DNA from: Bacillus sp. N1-1
Lineage (GTDB): Bacteria; Bacillota; Bacilli; Bacillales; Guptibacillaceae
Length of the DNA: 64,000 nucleotides
Assembly (NCBI RefSeq): GCF_009818105.1
Contig: NZ_CP046564.1
Location: forward strand, 1,860,001 to 1,924,000
Direction: 5' to 3'
The notes beneath the pieces are model-generated. The model was given only the letters and a program-made list of their open reading frames with translations, was not told the origin of the DNA and ran no database searches. The translations under genes were made by a program, and so were the position numbers. Positions 9,825 to 18,629 of this stretch are shown here, in pieces. The stretch's first letter is position 1; each line of letters begins with the position of its first letter.

Positions 9825-10925
9825 TTGCCGAAAACAAAATCAACGCCAGACCTGGTCTTTTTAACTGCAACACTTGTTCTGTTAGCAATTGGATTAATCA
9901 TGGTTTACAGCGCAAGCGCCGTATGGGCCTCCTATAAATTTGACGATGCGTTTTTCTTTGCGAAGAGGCAGCTTCTTTTTGCAGGCGTAGGCGTGGCTGC
10001 CATGTTCTTCGTTATGAACGTTGAATATTGGACGTGGCGGACATGGTCAAAGGTAGGGGTGCTCATCTGCTTTATCCTTCTTGTCTTAGTACTTATTCCA
10101 GGAGTAGGGCTTGTTCGTGGAGGAGCGAGAAGCTGGCTTGGTGTTGGTGCGTTTTCGATTCAGCCTTCGGAATTCACAAAGCTTGCAATGATTGCTTTTC
10201 TTGCGAAGTACTTATCTGAAAATCAGAAACGAATTACGTCGTTTAAAAAAGGTCTTGTTCCGTCACTCGGTCTTGTCTTTGTTGCATTTGGCATGATCAT
10301 GCTTCAACCGGATCTTGGGACAGGGGCAGTGATGGTTGGAACGTGCGTTGTGATGATTTTTATTTCGGGCGCTAGAATTGCACATTTTGTCTGGCTTGGT
10401 ATGCTTGGTTTGGTAGGGTTTGCTGTACTCATTTTATCTGCGCCATACCGAATTGCGAGAATTACATCTTACCTTGATCCGTGGAGTGACCCATTAGGTA
10501 GTGGGTTCCAAATTATTCAGTCCTTATATGCAATAGGACCTGGAGGTTTGATGGGGCTTGGTCTAGGGCAGAGTAGACAGAAGTTCTATTATTTACCTGA
10601 GCCACAAACGGATTTCATCTTTGCAATATTATCAGAAGAACTTGGGTTTATTGGCGGAAGCTTTGTGATCCTTTTGTTTGCTCTTCTTCTCTGGCGAGGA
10701 ATTCGGATCGCCTTACGAGCACCTGATTTGTTCGGAAGCCTCCTTGCGGTTGGAATTATTGGAATGCTTGCGATCCAGGTCATGATCAATATCGGGGTTG
10801 TGACCGGTTTAATGCCTGTTACAGGGATCACATTACCTTTTCTTAGCTACGGTGGATCTTCCTTAACCTTAATGCTTGTTGCGATGGGCGTCTTATTAAA
10901 TATTAGTCGATATGCAAAGTTCTAA
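9825..10925 (+). CDS. spoVE: Stage V sporulation protein E, SEDS-family glycosyltransferase
   Basis: SEDS (FtsW/RodA/SpoVE) polytopic membrane protein with about ten helices. In B. subtilis SpoVE polymerises cortex peptidoglycan with SpoVD. The sequence follows B. subtilis SpoVE almost throughout (IGLIMVYSASAVWA, GARSWLGVGAFSIQPSEF, PEPQTDFIFA, PFLSYGGSS), and the predicted 366 residues equal its length. I chose the TTG at 9825 because GGAGTG lies eight bases upstream and the MPKTKSTPDL start aligns with the family. A GTG nine bases earlier has no ribosome-site spacing. The vegetative role of FtsW should be elsewhere. The gene ends at a terminator; in B. subtilis murG would follow. Confidence 0.92.
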   Translation: MPKTKSTPDLVFLTATLVLLAIGLIMVYSASAVWASYKFDDAFFFAKRQLLFAGVGVAAMFFVMNVEYWTWRTWSKVGVLICFILLVLVLIPGVGLVRGGARSWLGVGAFSIQPSEFTKLAMIAFLAKYLSENQKRITSFKKGLVPSLGLVFVAFGMIMLQPDLGTGAVMVGTCVVMIFISGARIAHFVWLGMLGLVGFAVLILSAPYRIARITSYLDPWSDPLGSGFQIIQSLYAIGPGGLMGLGLGQSRQKFYYLPEPQTDFIFAILSEELGFIGGSFVILLFALLLWRGIRIALRAPDLFGSLLAVGIIGMLAIQVMINIGVVTGLMPVTGITLPFLSYGGSSLTLMLVAMGVLLNISRYAKF

Positions 10926-10940
10926 GCGGTATATGTCGTA

Positions 10941-10967
10941 AAAGCGCTCATTTTGAGCGCTTTTTTC
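10941..10967 (+). terminator. Rho-independent terminator after spoVE
   Basis: AAAGCGCTCA pairs with TGAGCGCTTT around a short loop, followed by a T-run. It closes the pbpB-spoVE run exactly where murG and murB would follow in B. subtilis. Confidence 0.85.
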
Positions 10968-11072
10968 AATGTTTTTGTAACTGTTTTTTTCATTGAGTGA
11001 ACCATTTATAACAAACAAAAAATCTATGTGGGAATACGGTGATATTTCTCTGGGATGAATTTCCTTCAAGAG

Positions 11073-11101
11073 GATAATAAGTGGTAAACTTATGCTATAA
11101 T
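11073..11101 (+). promoter_or_regulatory. Extended -10 promoter for divIB
   Basis: TGCTATAAT (11093-11101) is a perfect extended -10 element. The -35 position (GATAAT, 17-base spacer) is weak, as is usual for extended -10 promoters. It lies between the spoVE terminator and divIB, which otherwise would have no promoter, and gives a leader of about 100 bases. Confidence 0.6.
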
Positions 11102-11210
11102 GATTGAAATAAGAACTATCTGCTGGATCATGCCGTTCGGTTGCCATGATAAGCGTTTTTACATCTTAAGGATAGACAGAAGTTCAATCACCGGAGACGG
11201 AGGCAAGACA

Positions 11211-11996
11211 ATGGAAGATCGCAAAGTTGTAACAATTGAAGACCGGATCCCCACACTGAAAGCACAGCGGAAGCAGCGTGCGAATCGAAGGTTGGTTGTA
11301 TATCTATCAATCTTTTTCTTTCTTATTTTGCTGATCATTTACTTCCAATCTTCCTTAAGTCATATTCGGAACGTAGAAGTTTCTGGAAATAATTACGTTT
11401 CTGATAAAGAAATCATTCTGTTGAGCGAACTAGATAATAGCGTAAGCTTTTGGAACTTAAACGCTGAGAAAGTGGAAGAGAAGGTTGAGCAGTCGAAAGA
11501 AATTGCAAATGTAACTGTCACAAGACAATTTCCGGCGACTGCAAAAGTGAAAGTGGTTGAAAATGCGCGTGTGGCATATTTGAAAAAGGGTAGTCAGTAT
11601 TTCCCGATTTTACAATCAGGTGCGATTCTTGATGCGCTTCCTAAAGGAGATACGCCAGTAAGCGCTCCGATCTTAATGCAGTGGAATGAAAGTACCCAGC
11701 TATCTGAAATGGCAGGAGAGCTTCGGAAGGTAAATTTAAGTATAATTAATCGTATATCTGAAATACACTACACGCCGGATGGCGATAAAGCGTTTAACTT
11801 AACGCTCTATATGACAGATGGTTATGAAGTTAAAACAAGTATTGCTGATTTTTCTGAGAAAATGAATAGTTACCCGCTAATTGTAGAGAAGCTTAAGGAT
11901 AAAGCTAAAGGAATTCTTTATTTGAATGAGGGTAGTTGGCTAGAGCCATACGAAGAAGTTCCTACGAATGATGAAGAGAAAAAAGAGACTTCATAA
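11211..11996 (+). CDS. divIB: Cell division protein DivIB (FtsQ family)
   Basis: Bitopic divisome protein that stabilises the FtsL-DivIC complex. A short basic cytoplasmic tail contains IEDRIPTLKAQRKQRANRR, closely similar to B. subtilis DivIB. The membrane helix (about residues 28-48) is followed by a POTRA domain starting IRNVEVSGNNYVSDKEI and then the beta domain. I chose the ATG at 11211 (CGGAGG seven bases upstream; 261 residues, close to the usual 263). An in-frame ATG at 11100 lies on the -10 box and would add an unrelated segment. The tail is acidic (EEVPTNDEEKKETS). Its usual neighbours murB, ylxW, ylxX and sbp are absent. Confidence 0.9.
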   Translation: MEDRKVVTIEDRIPTLKAQRKQRANRRLVVYLSIFFFLILLIIYFQSSLSHIRNVEVSGNNYVSDKEIILLSELDNSVSFWNLNAEKVEEKVEQSKEIANVTVTRQFPATAKVKVVENARVAYLKKGSQYFPILQSGAILDALPKGDTPVSAPILMQWNESTQLSEMAGELRKVNLSIINRISEIHYTPDGDKAFNLTLYMTDGYEVKTSIADFSEKMNSYPLIVEKLKDKAKGILYLNEGSWLEPYEEVPTNDEEKKETS

Positions 11997-12471
11997 AAAT
12001 GTACGATAATACTTGTTCGAATGGACAGGGAATGATTTTCATTAACGAACGGTTATAAGCAGGGTATCGCATAAGAAAACCACTTAATAACATAGCAGAA
12101 TGAAAGAAAACAACAAATTTCTTTTAAATACGTGAAACAGTGACTTTTCTACTGCTTTCACATGGTGTAGACTAATAGGTATGCACTGCTTTAGAATAAC
12201 TCTTCTTGTAAATGGAAAGTAGGCGAGGAGAGTAGGGGTTTGTTACCCAAAAAAATGAGAGTAATTCTCGTATAAAAGAAGGGAAATAACCGGATTTGTG
12301 GAATAGAGTCCTTATATCATATTCTTCCTGGGACTTCATGAAGCAAGGCTTGAGGAAGTTTAGTTTGAATCAATGTTGTGTATATAAAGGTGTTGGACAT
12401 TTTTTCAACCCTATTATAGAGAAACTATTAATACCTGAATATGGTAGCATTTTGAAGGAGGTGCCAGGAGA
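11997..12471 (+). other. 475-base non-coding gap between divIB and ftsA
   Basis: No frame shows convincing coding sequence, and I see no remnant of ylxW, ylxX or sbp, the genes found here in B. subtilis. It contains an imperfect hairpin (GTGAAACAGT at 12132-12141 with ACTGCTTTCAC at 12151-12161, one bulge, no T-run). A short inverted repeat GAGA/TCTC lies near 12257-12269, and a sigma-A promoter candidate lies just before ftsA. No terminator was seen after divIB, so read-through into ftsAZ is possible. Confidence 0.7.
12393..12420 (+). promoter_or_regulatory. Candidate sigma-A promoter for ftsA-ftsZ
   Basis: TTGGAC, a 16-base spacer, then TATAGA, with initiation predicted about 45 bases before the ftsA ATG. 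In B. subtilis ftsAZ is also served by a sigma-H promoter. I found only weak sigma-H-like sequence here (GAATCA near 12368 without a good upstream element). Confidence 0.45.
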
Positions 12472-13752
12472 ATGAACAGCAATGAGATTTATGTGAGTCT
12501 AGACATCGGTACATCCAATGTGAAAGTAATCATTGGCCAGATGACGAACGATTCTTTAAATATACTAGGAGTTGGCAGTGCGCCTTCCGATGGGATTCGT
12601 AAAGGATCGATTGTGGATATAGATGAAACTGTTCGTTCAATTAAACAGGCAGTAGAAAACGCAGAAAGAATGGTAGGTTTATCGGTTCGTTCTGTGATTG
12701 TGGGGATCAACGGCAATCACGTACAGCTACAGCCCTGTCATGGGGTAGTAGCGGTATCAAGTGAGGATCGTGAAATTCATGATGAAGATATTGCTAGAGT
12801 AATTGACGCAGCACAGGTTGTTTCTATCCCTCCTGAGCGAGAAATTATTGATGTGATTCCAGGTCAGTTCGTGGTTGATGGACTGGATGGCATTACGGAT
12901 CCGCGTGGCATGATTGGTGTTCGCCTTGAGATGGAAGGGACAATCATTACAGGTTCTAAAACAGTATTACATAATTTATTAAGATGCGTAGAAAAAGCGG
13001 GTCTTGAAATTGCTGATATTTGTCTACAACCGCTTGCATGTGGATCAATGGCCTTATCAAAGGATGAGCGTAATCTTGGCGTAGCTCTCGTTAACATGGG
13101 TGCTGGTTCGACGACGATTTCCATCTTTGAAGAAGGGAACCTGAAAGCCACATCCGTCTTACAAATTGGTGGCGATCATGTAACAAAAGATATTTCGATT
13201 GGTCTTAGAACAACGACTGAAGAAGCTGAGCGAATTAAGATCAAGCACGGCAATGCTTTCGTTGATCTTGCTTCAGAAGAGGAAGCTTTCACTGTATCCA
13301 CAATAGGCAGTTCGGCTGAACAAGAATTTAATCAGTACGAATTAGCTCATATTATAGAACCTCGGATCGAAGAGATGTTAGAATTGATAGAAGACGAAAT
13401 TAAGCGAATGGGAATTCGCGAATTGCCGGGCGGATTTGTTCTAACCGGTGGTATGGTCGGAATGGACGGTGTACTTGAACTTGCACGAGAAATTCTGCAA
13501 CATAATGTACGTGTTGCTGTCCCAGACTATATCGGCGTACGCGAACCGCAATATACAACTGGCATTGGTCTTATCCAATTCACGTATAAAAACGTGAAGA
13601 TTCAGGGTAAAGAAGTCGCAGCATCACTTAACCCTGAAGAAGAAGTGAAGCCCAAGCGTAGAACAAAAGCCGAACCTCAACCAGGTGAGAAATCTTCTTC
13701 ACCAGGTATGAAAGAGAAAGTAAAGAATTTCTTTAATCTATTTGTTGAATAA
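12472..13752 (+). CDS. ftsA: Cell division protein FtsA
   Basis: Actin-like ATPase that anchors FtsZ filaments to the membrane and recruits later divisome proteins. It opens with the actin-fold phosphate loop VSLDIGTSNVKVIIG, followed by the 1C subdomain characteristic of FtsA, the region VNMGAGSTTISIFEEG and the adenosine motif LTGGMVGMDGV. The end is a lysine-rich linker and an amphipathic membrane-targeting helix (MKEKVKNFFNLFVE). At 426 residues it is a little shorter than B. subtilis FtsA. AAGGAGGTG precedes the ATG. It lies 30 bases from ftsZ and is surely co-transcribed with it. Confidence 0.95.
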   Translation: MNSNEIYVSLDIGTSNVKVIIGQMTNDSLNILGVGSAPSDGIRKGSIVDIDETVRSIKQAVENAERMVGLSVRSVIVGINGNHVQLQPCHGVVAVSSEDREIHDEDIARVIDAAQVVSIPPEREIIDVIPGQFVVDGLDGITDPRGMIGVRLEMEGTIITGSKTVLHNLLRCVEKAGLEIADICLQPLACGSMALSKDERNLGVALVNMGAGSTTISIFEEGNLKATSVLQIGGDHVTKDISIGLRTTTEEAERIKIKHGNAFVDLASEEEAFTVSTIGSSAEQEFNQYELAHIIEPRIEEMLELIEDEIKRMGIRELPGGFVLTGGMVGMDGVLELAREILQHNVRVAVPDYIGVREPQYTTGIGLIQFTYKNVKIQGKEVAASLNPEEEVKPKRRTKAEPQPGEKSSSPGMKEKVKNFFNLFVE

Positions 13753-13782
13753 AGGGCTATTACAAGATTAGGAGGACCTGAG

Positions 13783-14925
13783 ATGTTAGAGTTTGATATG
13801 AATATGGAACAATTAGCACAGATAAAAGTAATCGGTGTCGGCGGAGGCGGAAGCAACGCTGTTAATCGTATGATTGAAAATGGTGTACAAGGTGTTGAAT
13901 TTATTGCCGTTAACACGGATGCACAGGCATTAAACCTTGCTAAGGCAGAGGTGAAGATGCAAATTGGTGGTAAATTAACAAGAGGTCTTGGAGCTGGAGC
14001 TAATCCTGAGATTGGCAAGAAAGCTGCTGAGGAAAGCAAAGAACAGATCCAGGAAGCACTCAGTGGTGCGGATATGGTTTTCGTCACGGCAGGAATGGGT
14101 GGCGGAACAGGTACTGGAGCAGCACCTGTTATTGCTGAAATTGCAAAAGAGCTTGGCGCATTAACCGTAGGTGTTGTGACGCGTCCATTTACATTTGAAG
14201 GTAAAAAGCGTTCAACACAAGCTGTTACTGGTATTGCAATGCTGAAAGAAAAAGTCGATACGTTAATTGTTATTCCTAACGATCGTCTACTTGAAATTGT
14301 AGACAAAAATACGCCAATGCTTGAAGCATTCCGTGAAGCGGACAACGTTCTTCGCCAGGGTGTTCAAGGTATTTCTGATCTTATTGCGGTACCAGGACTG
14401 ATTAACCTTGACTTTGCCGATGTAAAAACCATTATGACTGAACGAGGTTCTGCTCTAATGGGTATCGGTATTGCAACTGGGGAAAATCGCGCTTCTGAAG
14501 CTGCTAAGAAAGCTATATCAAGTCCACTTCTTGAAACATCAATTGATGGAGCAAAAGGTGTTCTCATGAACATTACAGGTGGTTCTAACCTGAGTCTTTA
14601 TGAAGTGAACGAAGCGGCTGATATCGTTTCTTCCGCATCTGATGAGAATGTGAACATGATTTTCGGTTCTGTTATTAATGAAGATCTAAAAGATGAAATT
14701 CTCGTTACTGTTATCGCGACAGGATTTGACGAGAATGAGAATAAGAAAAAGACGGTTCCACGTCCTTCTGCTCAGTCGAAGCAAAGCGCTCCGATTCAGC
14801 AACCTAAGCACGAGGAAGAAGAAGCACAGCCGGAACCATCCAAATTTGGCGCGCGCACTGACGAATCCAATGACACATTGGACATCCCTACGTTCTTACG
14901 TAATCGTAAACGCAATCGACGCTAA
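13783..14925 (+). CDS. ftsZ: Tubulin-like cell division GTPase FtsZ
   Basis: Polymerising GTPase that forms the Z ring. It has the glycine-rich nucleotide motif [13 protein letters not shown] at the N-terminus, the tubulin signature GMGGGTGTG (104-112), and the synergy loop [12 protein letters not shown] variable acidic linker leads to the conserved C-terminal peptide DIPTFLRNR, which binds FtsA and SepF, and a basic tail KRNRR. Its length is 380 residues. AGGAGG is well placed before the ATG. A strong terminator follows, so the division cluster ends here. Confidence 0.97.
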   Translation: MLEFDMNMEQLAQIKVIGVGGGGSNAVNRMIENGVQGVEFIAVNTDAQALNLAKAEVKMQIGGKLTRGLGAGANPEIGKKAAEESKEQIQEALSGADMVFVTAGMGGGTGTGAAPVIAEIAKELGALTVGVVTRPFTFEGKKRSTQAVTGIAMLKEKVDTLIVIPNDRLLEIVDKNTPMLEAFREADNVLRQGVQGISDLIAVPGLINLDFADVKTIMTERGSALMGIGIATGENRASEAAKKAISSPLLETSIDGAKGVLMNITGGSNLSLYEVNEAADIVSSASDENVNMIFGSVINEDLKDEILVTVIATGFDENENKKKTVPRPSAQSKQSAPIQQPKHEEEEAQPEPSKFGARTDESNDTLDIPTFLRNRKRNRR

Positions 14926-14930
14926 TATGA

Positions 14931-14962
14931 AAAACCAGCTCTTTTTTGAGCTGGTTTTTTTA
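14931..14962 (+). terminator. Terminator after ftsZ
   Basis: AAAACCAGCTC pairs with GAGCTGGTTTT around a T-rich loop and runs into a T-tract. Confidence 0.9.
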
Positions 14963-15102
14963 TTAGAGAAATTTAGCGTCACTCATAAATAGTTATGCAG
15001 TCTATACTTAAAATGATTGCGCTTTCTATTAAAAATGTGAGTTGCTTTCCTCTTCTAACATTTGTTAACATAGATAAAATTATATTTTTTCTGAAAATGG
15101 TG

Positions 15103-15131
15103 TTGTGTTCATGGGGAATCACACGTATAAT
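15103..15131 (+). promoter_or_regulatory. Sigma-A promoter for hom-thrC-thrB
   Basis: TTGTGT, a 17-base spacer, then a perfect TATAAT. A 6-base inverted repeat (TGTCCT at 15152, AGGACA at 15165) lies in the short leader directly before the ribosome-binding site. I saw no T-box or leader peptide. Confidence 0.65.
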
Positions 15132-15186
15132 GTCCATTATATAAAAACAAGTGTCCTCACCAGAAGGACAAAGGAGTGGAGAGAAA

Positions 15187-16479
15187 ATGAAGGATTGCGT
15201 ATCAGTTGGATTATTAGGACTAGGAACTGTTGGTAGTGGTGTTGTACATATGATTGACTCTCATCAAAAGGAATTGCAGCAGCGAGTAGGCTGTGAAGTG
15301 AAAGTAGCCAAAGTTCTTGTAAGAGATATGGATAAAGCACGAAGCGTAGATTTAGATGAAAGTGTACTTACACTTGATCCAGAGGATGTCATCAATAATC
15401 CGGAAGTTGACGTAGTGATTGAAGTAATTGGTGGCATTGATCAAGCAAAAGAATTCATTCTTTCATCACTTCAAAATCATAAACACGTTGTGACTGCAAA
15501 TAAAGACTTGATGGCCATTCATGGGCGTGAGTTACTAAGCGCTGCGGTTGAGAATGAAAGTGATCTTTTCTACGAAGCTAGTGTAGCAGGTGGGATTCCG
15601 ATTCTTAGAAGTTTAGTAGAAGGATTATCTTCGGACCGCATTACGAAATTAATGGGGATCGTAAATGGTACAACAAACTATATTTTAACAAAGATGACAA
15701 AAAATAATGTCCCTTACGATAGTGTTTTAAAAGAAGCACAGGAGCTAGGCTTTGCAGAAGCAGATCCAACAGCCGATGTAGAAGGACTGGATGCTGCTAG
15801 GAAAATGGTTATTCTTGGAACGCTCGGCTTTTCAATGAAAGTAGGTTTAGACGACGTTAAGGTAGAAGGCATTACTCGAGTAGATGAAGATGATATTGCT
15901 TATAGTAAAAAGCTAGGTTATACCATTAAATTATTGGGGATTGCAAGTTCAACAGATGGTTCGATTGAGTTATCAGTTCAGCCAACCTTGCTTCCGTCAA
16001 GACACCCATTAGCTTCCGTTAACGATGAGTATAATGCAGTCTATGTATACGGTGAAGCAGTTGGAGAAACGATGTTCTACGGCCCTGGTGCTGGTCAGCT
16101 GCCAACCGCAACGGCTGTTGTATCGGATCTTGTTGCAGTTATTAAGAACATGAGACTAGGCGTGAATGGAAAAAGTGTTATTCTTCCACAGCATGATCGC
16201 AAGCTTAAAGATGATGAGCAAATCAAAAGTAAACATTTTATTCGCTTGATTGTAAAAGATGAACCTGGGGCCTTCTCTAAGATTTCACACCTCTTTCAGG
16301 ATCGCGGGTTAAGTTTAGAAAAATTAATTCAAGAACCTGTTGTCAATAAGGGAACTGCTGAGCTTGTCATCATCACACATGAAACAAATCAGAAAGCATT
16401 TGAGGACGTTCATAATCGATTAAGAGATCTGGATGTTGTTGTAGAAGTGAAAAGTCGCTACCGCGTGGAGGGAATGTAA
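15187..16479 (+). CDS. hom: Homoserine dehydrogenase
   Basis: Reduces aspartate semialdehyde to homoserine, the branch point to threonine and methionine. It has an N-terminal NAD(P)-binding motif [12 protein letters not shown], the catalytic-domain sequences [18 protein letters not shown] and [12 protein letters not shown], and a C-terminal ACT domain (about residues 350-430) expected to sense threonine. The predicted length is 430 residues. I chose the ATG at 15187, with AAAGGAG about eight bases upstream; a GTG 36 bases earlier lies inside the leader hairpin. The stop overlaps the thrC ATG by one base. Confidence 0.94.
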   Translation: MKDCVSVGLLGLGTVGSGVVHMIDSHQKELQQRVGCEVKVAKVLVRDMDKARSVDLDESVLTLDPEDVINNPEVDVVIEVIGGIDQAKEFILSSLQNHKHVVTANKDLMAIHGRELLSAAVENESDLFYEASVAGGIPILRSLVEGLSSDRITKLMGIVNGTTNYILTKMTKNNVPYDSVLKEAQELGFAEADPTADVEGLDAARKMVILGTLGFSMKVGLDDVKVEGITRVDEDDIAYSKKLGYTIKLLGIASSTDGSIELSVQPTLLPSRHPLASVNDEYNAVYVYGEAVGETMFYGPGAGQLPTATAVVSDLVAVIKNMRLGVNGKSVILPQHDRKLKDDEQIKSKHFIRLIVKDEPGAFSKISHLFQDRGLSLEKLIQEPVVNKGTAELVIITHETNQKAFEDVHNRLRDLDVVVEVKSRYRVEGM

Positions 16480-17534
16480 TGAGCTGGAACGGACTAATTA
16501 AGCATTATAAAGAGTATTTACCTCTTACAGAGGAAACGCCGCAGCTCACTTTAAATGAAGGGAATACCCCTCTCTTAAAGCTTGATCAGCTGTCAGACGA
16601 ACTTGGGATTTCACTGCACGTTAAAATTGAAGGGGCGAACCCGACTGGCTCATTTAAAGATCGTGGTATGGTGATGGCGGTTGCTAAAGCGAAGGAAGAA
16701 GGCAGTGATGCGATCATTTGCGCATCAACTGGTAACACAGCCGCTGCAGCAGCTGCCTATGGAGCAAGGGCAGGTTTACGCTGTATCATCGTTATTCCAA
16801 AAGGAAAAGTAGCGCTTGGAAAGCTAGCTCAGGCAATGATCTATGGTGCAGAAATTTTTGAGATTGATGGAAATTTTGATGAAGCGTTACGAATGGTTCG
16901 TGATATTGCTGAAACAGAACCGATTGCACTCGTAAACTCTGTTAATCCTTATCGTTTAGAAGGGCAAAAAACAGCGGCTTTTGAAGTGTGTGACCAGCTA
17001 GGAGAGGCTCCAGAAGTGCTAGCTATTCCTGTTGGGAATGCGGGTAATATTTCAGCTTATTGGAAAGGCTTCAAAGAATATGTCACAGAAGAAAATCGCC
17101 CACAAATGCGAGGATTTGAGGCAGAAGGATCAGCTGCAATTGTTCAAAAGAAAATCATTCCGAATCCGGAAACGATTGCTACGGCGATCCGAATCGGCAA
17201 TCCAGCTAGCTGGCATCTGGCTGAGGAGGCTGTTATCGAGTCAAAGGGGAAAATTGATAGCGTAACAGATGATGAAATCCTGCATGCTTATCAGGAACTT
17301 GCTAAAAAAGAAGGTGTCTTTGCAGAACCAGCTTCATGTGCTTCAGTGGCAGGAGTGATGAAGCAAGTTGCTTCGGGTGAGATTAAGAAAGGAACAAAAG
17401 TAGTTGCGGTCTTAACAGGTAATGGATTGAAAGATCCTGCAACTGCGATGGACAATGTGATCGCAAAACCACGAGTTGTCGCAGCGGATAAAGCATCGTT
17501 TCTTGAAGAACTTAAGGGATGTGTCAGCCATTGA
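16479..17534 (+). CDS. thrC: Threonine synthase
   Basis: PLP enzyme that converts O-phosphohomoserine to threonine. The PLP lysine is Lys60 in GSFKDRGM, and the glycine-rich phosphate-binding loop and [18 protein letters not shown] are present. At 351 residues it is the short Bacillus type. It starts on the last base of the hom stop and overlaps thrB, giving the order hom-thrC-thrB also seen in B. subtilis, where the operon is at another locus. Confidence 0.95.
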   Translation: MSWNGLIKHYKEYLPLTEETPQLTLNEGNTPLLKLDQLSDELGISLHVKIEGANPTGSFKDRGMVMAVAKAKEEGSDAIICASTGNTAAAAAAYGARAGLRCIIVIPKGKVALGKLAQAMIYGAEIFEIDGNFDEALRMVRDIAETEPIALVNSVNPYRLEGQKTAAFEVCDQLGEAPEVLAIPVGNAGNISAYWKGFKEYVTEENRPQMRGFEAEGSAAIVQKKIIPNPETIATAIRIGNPASWHLAEEAVIESKGKIDSVTDDEILHAYQELAKKEGVFAEPASCASVAGVMKQVASGEIKKGTKVVAVLTGNGLKDPATAMDNVIAKPRVVAADKASFLEELKGCVSH

Positions 17535-18454
17535 TAAAAGACGAATGTCTTTACTTGAAAGTTCCAGGAAGCACGTCAAACCTTGGACCGGGATTTGATT
17601 CAATTGGTCTTGCCATCAATCGTTATTTACATGTAAAAATTGAACCTTCGACAGAATGGTCTTTTCACTATATTGATTTTGATGACCGTTTTCCATCTGG
17701 AAAAGACAATATGATCTATCAAACAATTGAAGAAATTGAGAGAAAGTATGGGAAAGGGAAAGAGGCGAGGCCTTTCGCTGTCACGATGACAAGCGAGCTT
17801 CCTCTAGAAAGAGGGCTTGGGAGTAGTGCAGCAGCGATTGTAGCGGCTGTAGAAATAGCAGATTATGCAATGGAGCTTGGTCTAACGCTAGAAGAAAAAG
17901 TGCAAATTGCGACGACGTTTGAAGGCCATGCTGATAACGTTGCTGCCTCTCTTTATGGTGGTTTAGTCATCGCTACAGGGCAAGAGGGTTTAGACACGAT
18001 ATCACATAAGGTAAAGGATTTAGAAATGGTAGCCTTAATTCCAAATCATAAATTGAAAACAACAGATTCTCGTTCTGTTCTTCCTAATATGCTACCTTAT
18101 GAGGAAGCTGTGGAAGCGAGTAGCATTGCAAATCTTTTTATTGGGGCAGCCCTCCAAAATAATTGGAAGTTAGCTGGTAAATTAATGGCGCGTGATCTTT
18201 TTCATCAGCCATATCGAAAGCACCTTGTACCTGACCTTGAACAAGTCCATGAATTTGCAATAAGTCATGGCGGATATGGTGCTGCGTTAAGTGGAGCTGG
18301 ACCTACATTAGTTGTCTTTGCTCCGAGCGGCTCCTCAGAATATCTTCAACAATCGTTAGCAAAGCGTTTTCCATTATACCAATGCGAAGTGCTTCACCCA
18401 ACGTCTACCGGGATAGAAGTAACCGTCGGAGCATATGAAAATCAATCAATCTAA
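17531..18454 (+). CDS. thrB: Homoserine kinase (GHMP family)
   Basis: Phosphorylates homoserine to O-phosphohomoserine, the substrate of ThrC. GHMP motifs are seen: [16 protein letters not shown] near the N-terminus, the ATP loop [17 protein letters not shown], and the late [15 protein letters not shown]. Two starts are possible. I prefer the TTG at 17531, which gives a 4-base overlap with thrC and an N-terminus aligning with the family. The ATG at 17519 would add four residues but abuts the AAGGG ribosome site. The predicted length is 307 residues. Confidence 0.92.
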   Translation: MIKDECLYLKVPGSTSNLGPGFDSIGLAINRYLHVKIEPSTEWSFHYIDFDDRFPSGKDNMIYQTIEEIERKYGKGKEARPFAVTMTSELPLERGLGSSAAAIVAAVEIADYAMELGLTLEEKVQIATTFEGHADNVAASLYGGLVIATGQEGLDTISHKVKDLEMVALIPNHKLKTTDSRSVLPNMLPYEEAVEASSIANLFIGAALQNNWKLAGKLMARDLFHQPYRKHLVPDLEQVHEFAISHGGYGAALSGAGPTLVVFAPSGSSEYLQQSLAKRFPLYQCEVLHPTSTGIEVTVGAYENQSI

Positions 18455-18460
18455 GAAGCA

Positions 18461-18487
18461 GTCGCCCTCCAAAAGGGCGGCTTTTTT
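18461..18487 (+). terminator. Terminator after thrB
   Basis: GTCGCCC pairs with GGGCGGC (one G-T pair), followed by TTTTTT. It isolates the threonine operon from spoIIGA. Confidence 0.88.
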
Positions 18488-18510
18488 CTATTTTAAAGGG
18501 ACAGTTGATG

Positions 18511-18597
18511 GCTGACAAAACTAGTGATAATTATCCAAAATAACCTCAGTCTAACCGGCACAATCTGACAGGTTTATCTGTCAAATTAGTCTATACT
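18511..18597 (+). promoter_or_regulatory. Spo0A-type promoter region of spoIIGA-sigE
   Basis: TATACT (18592-18597) is a good -10. No -35 lies at 17 bases, but CTGACA (18565-18570) lies 21 bases upstream, recalling the abnormally long spacer of the Spo0A-activated B. subtilis spoIIG promoter. Sequences like the 0A box (TGTCGAA) occur as TGTCAAA (18579-18585) and, on the other strand, TTTTGTCAG (18512-18520), which is about 90 bases upstream of the predicted start. TGACAG/CTGTCA form an inverted repeat at 18566-18583. Confidence 0.55.
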
Positions 18598-18629
18598 TAG
18601 AATCAAAATCGCAAGGGGGGATGTACTCA

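Noticed and set aside
11069..11077. Perfect sigma-H -35-like sequence AGAGGATAA before divIB
   Set aside because: No sigma-H -10 (GAAT core) lies at the required distance; the extended -10 sigma-A element explains the site better.
13677..14345. Long open frame on the minus strand opposite ftsZ (222 codons)
   Set aside because: It is fully antisense to a highly conserved gene, has no ribosome-binding site, and its composition (Ser/Pro/Ala rich) is that expected from the reverse frame of ftsZ.
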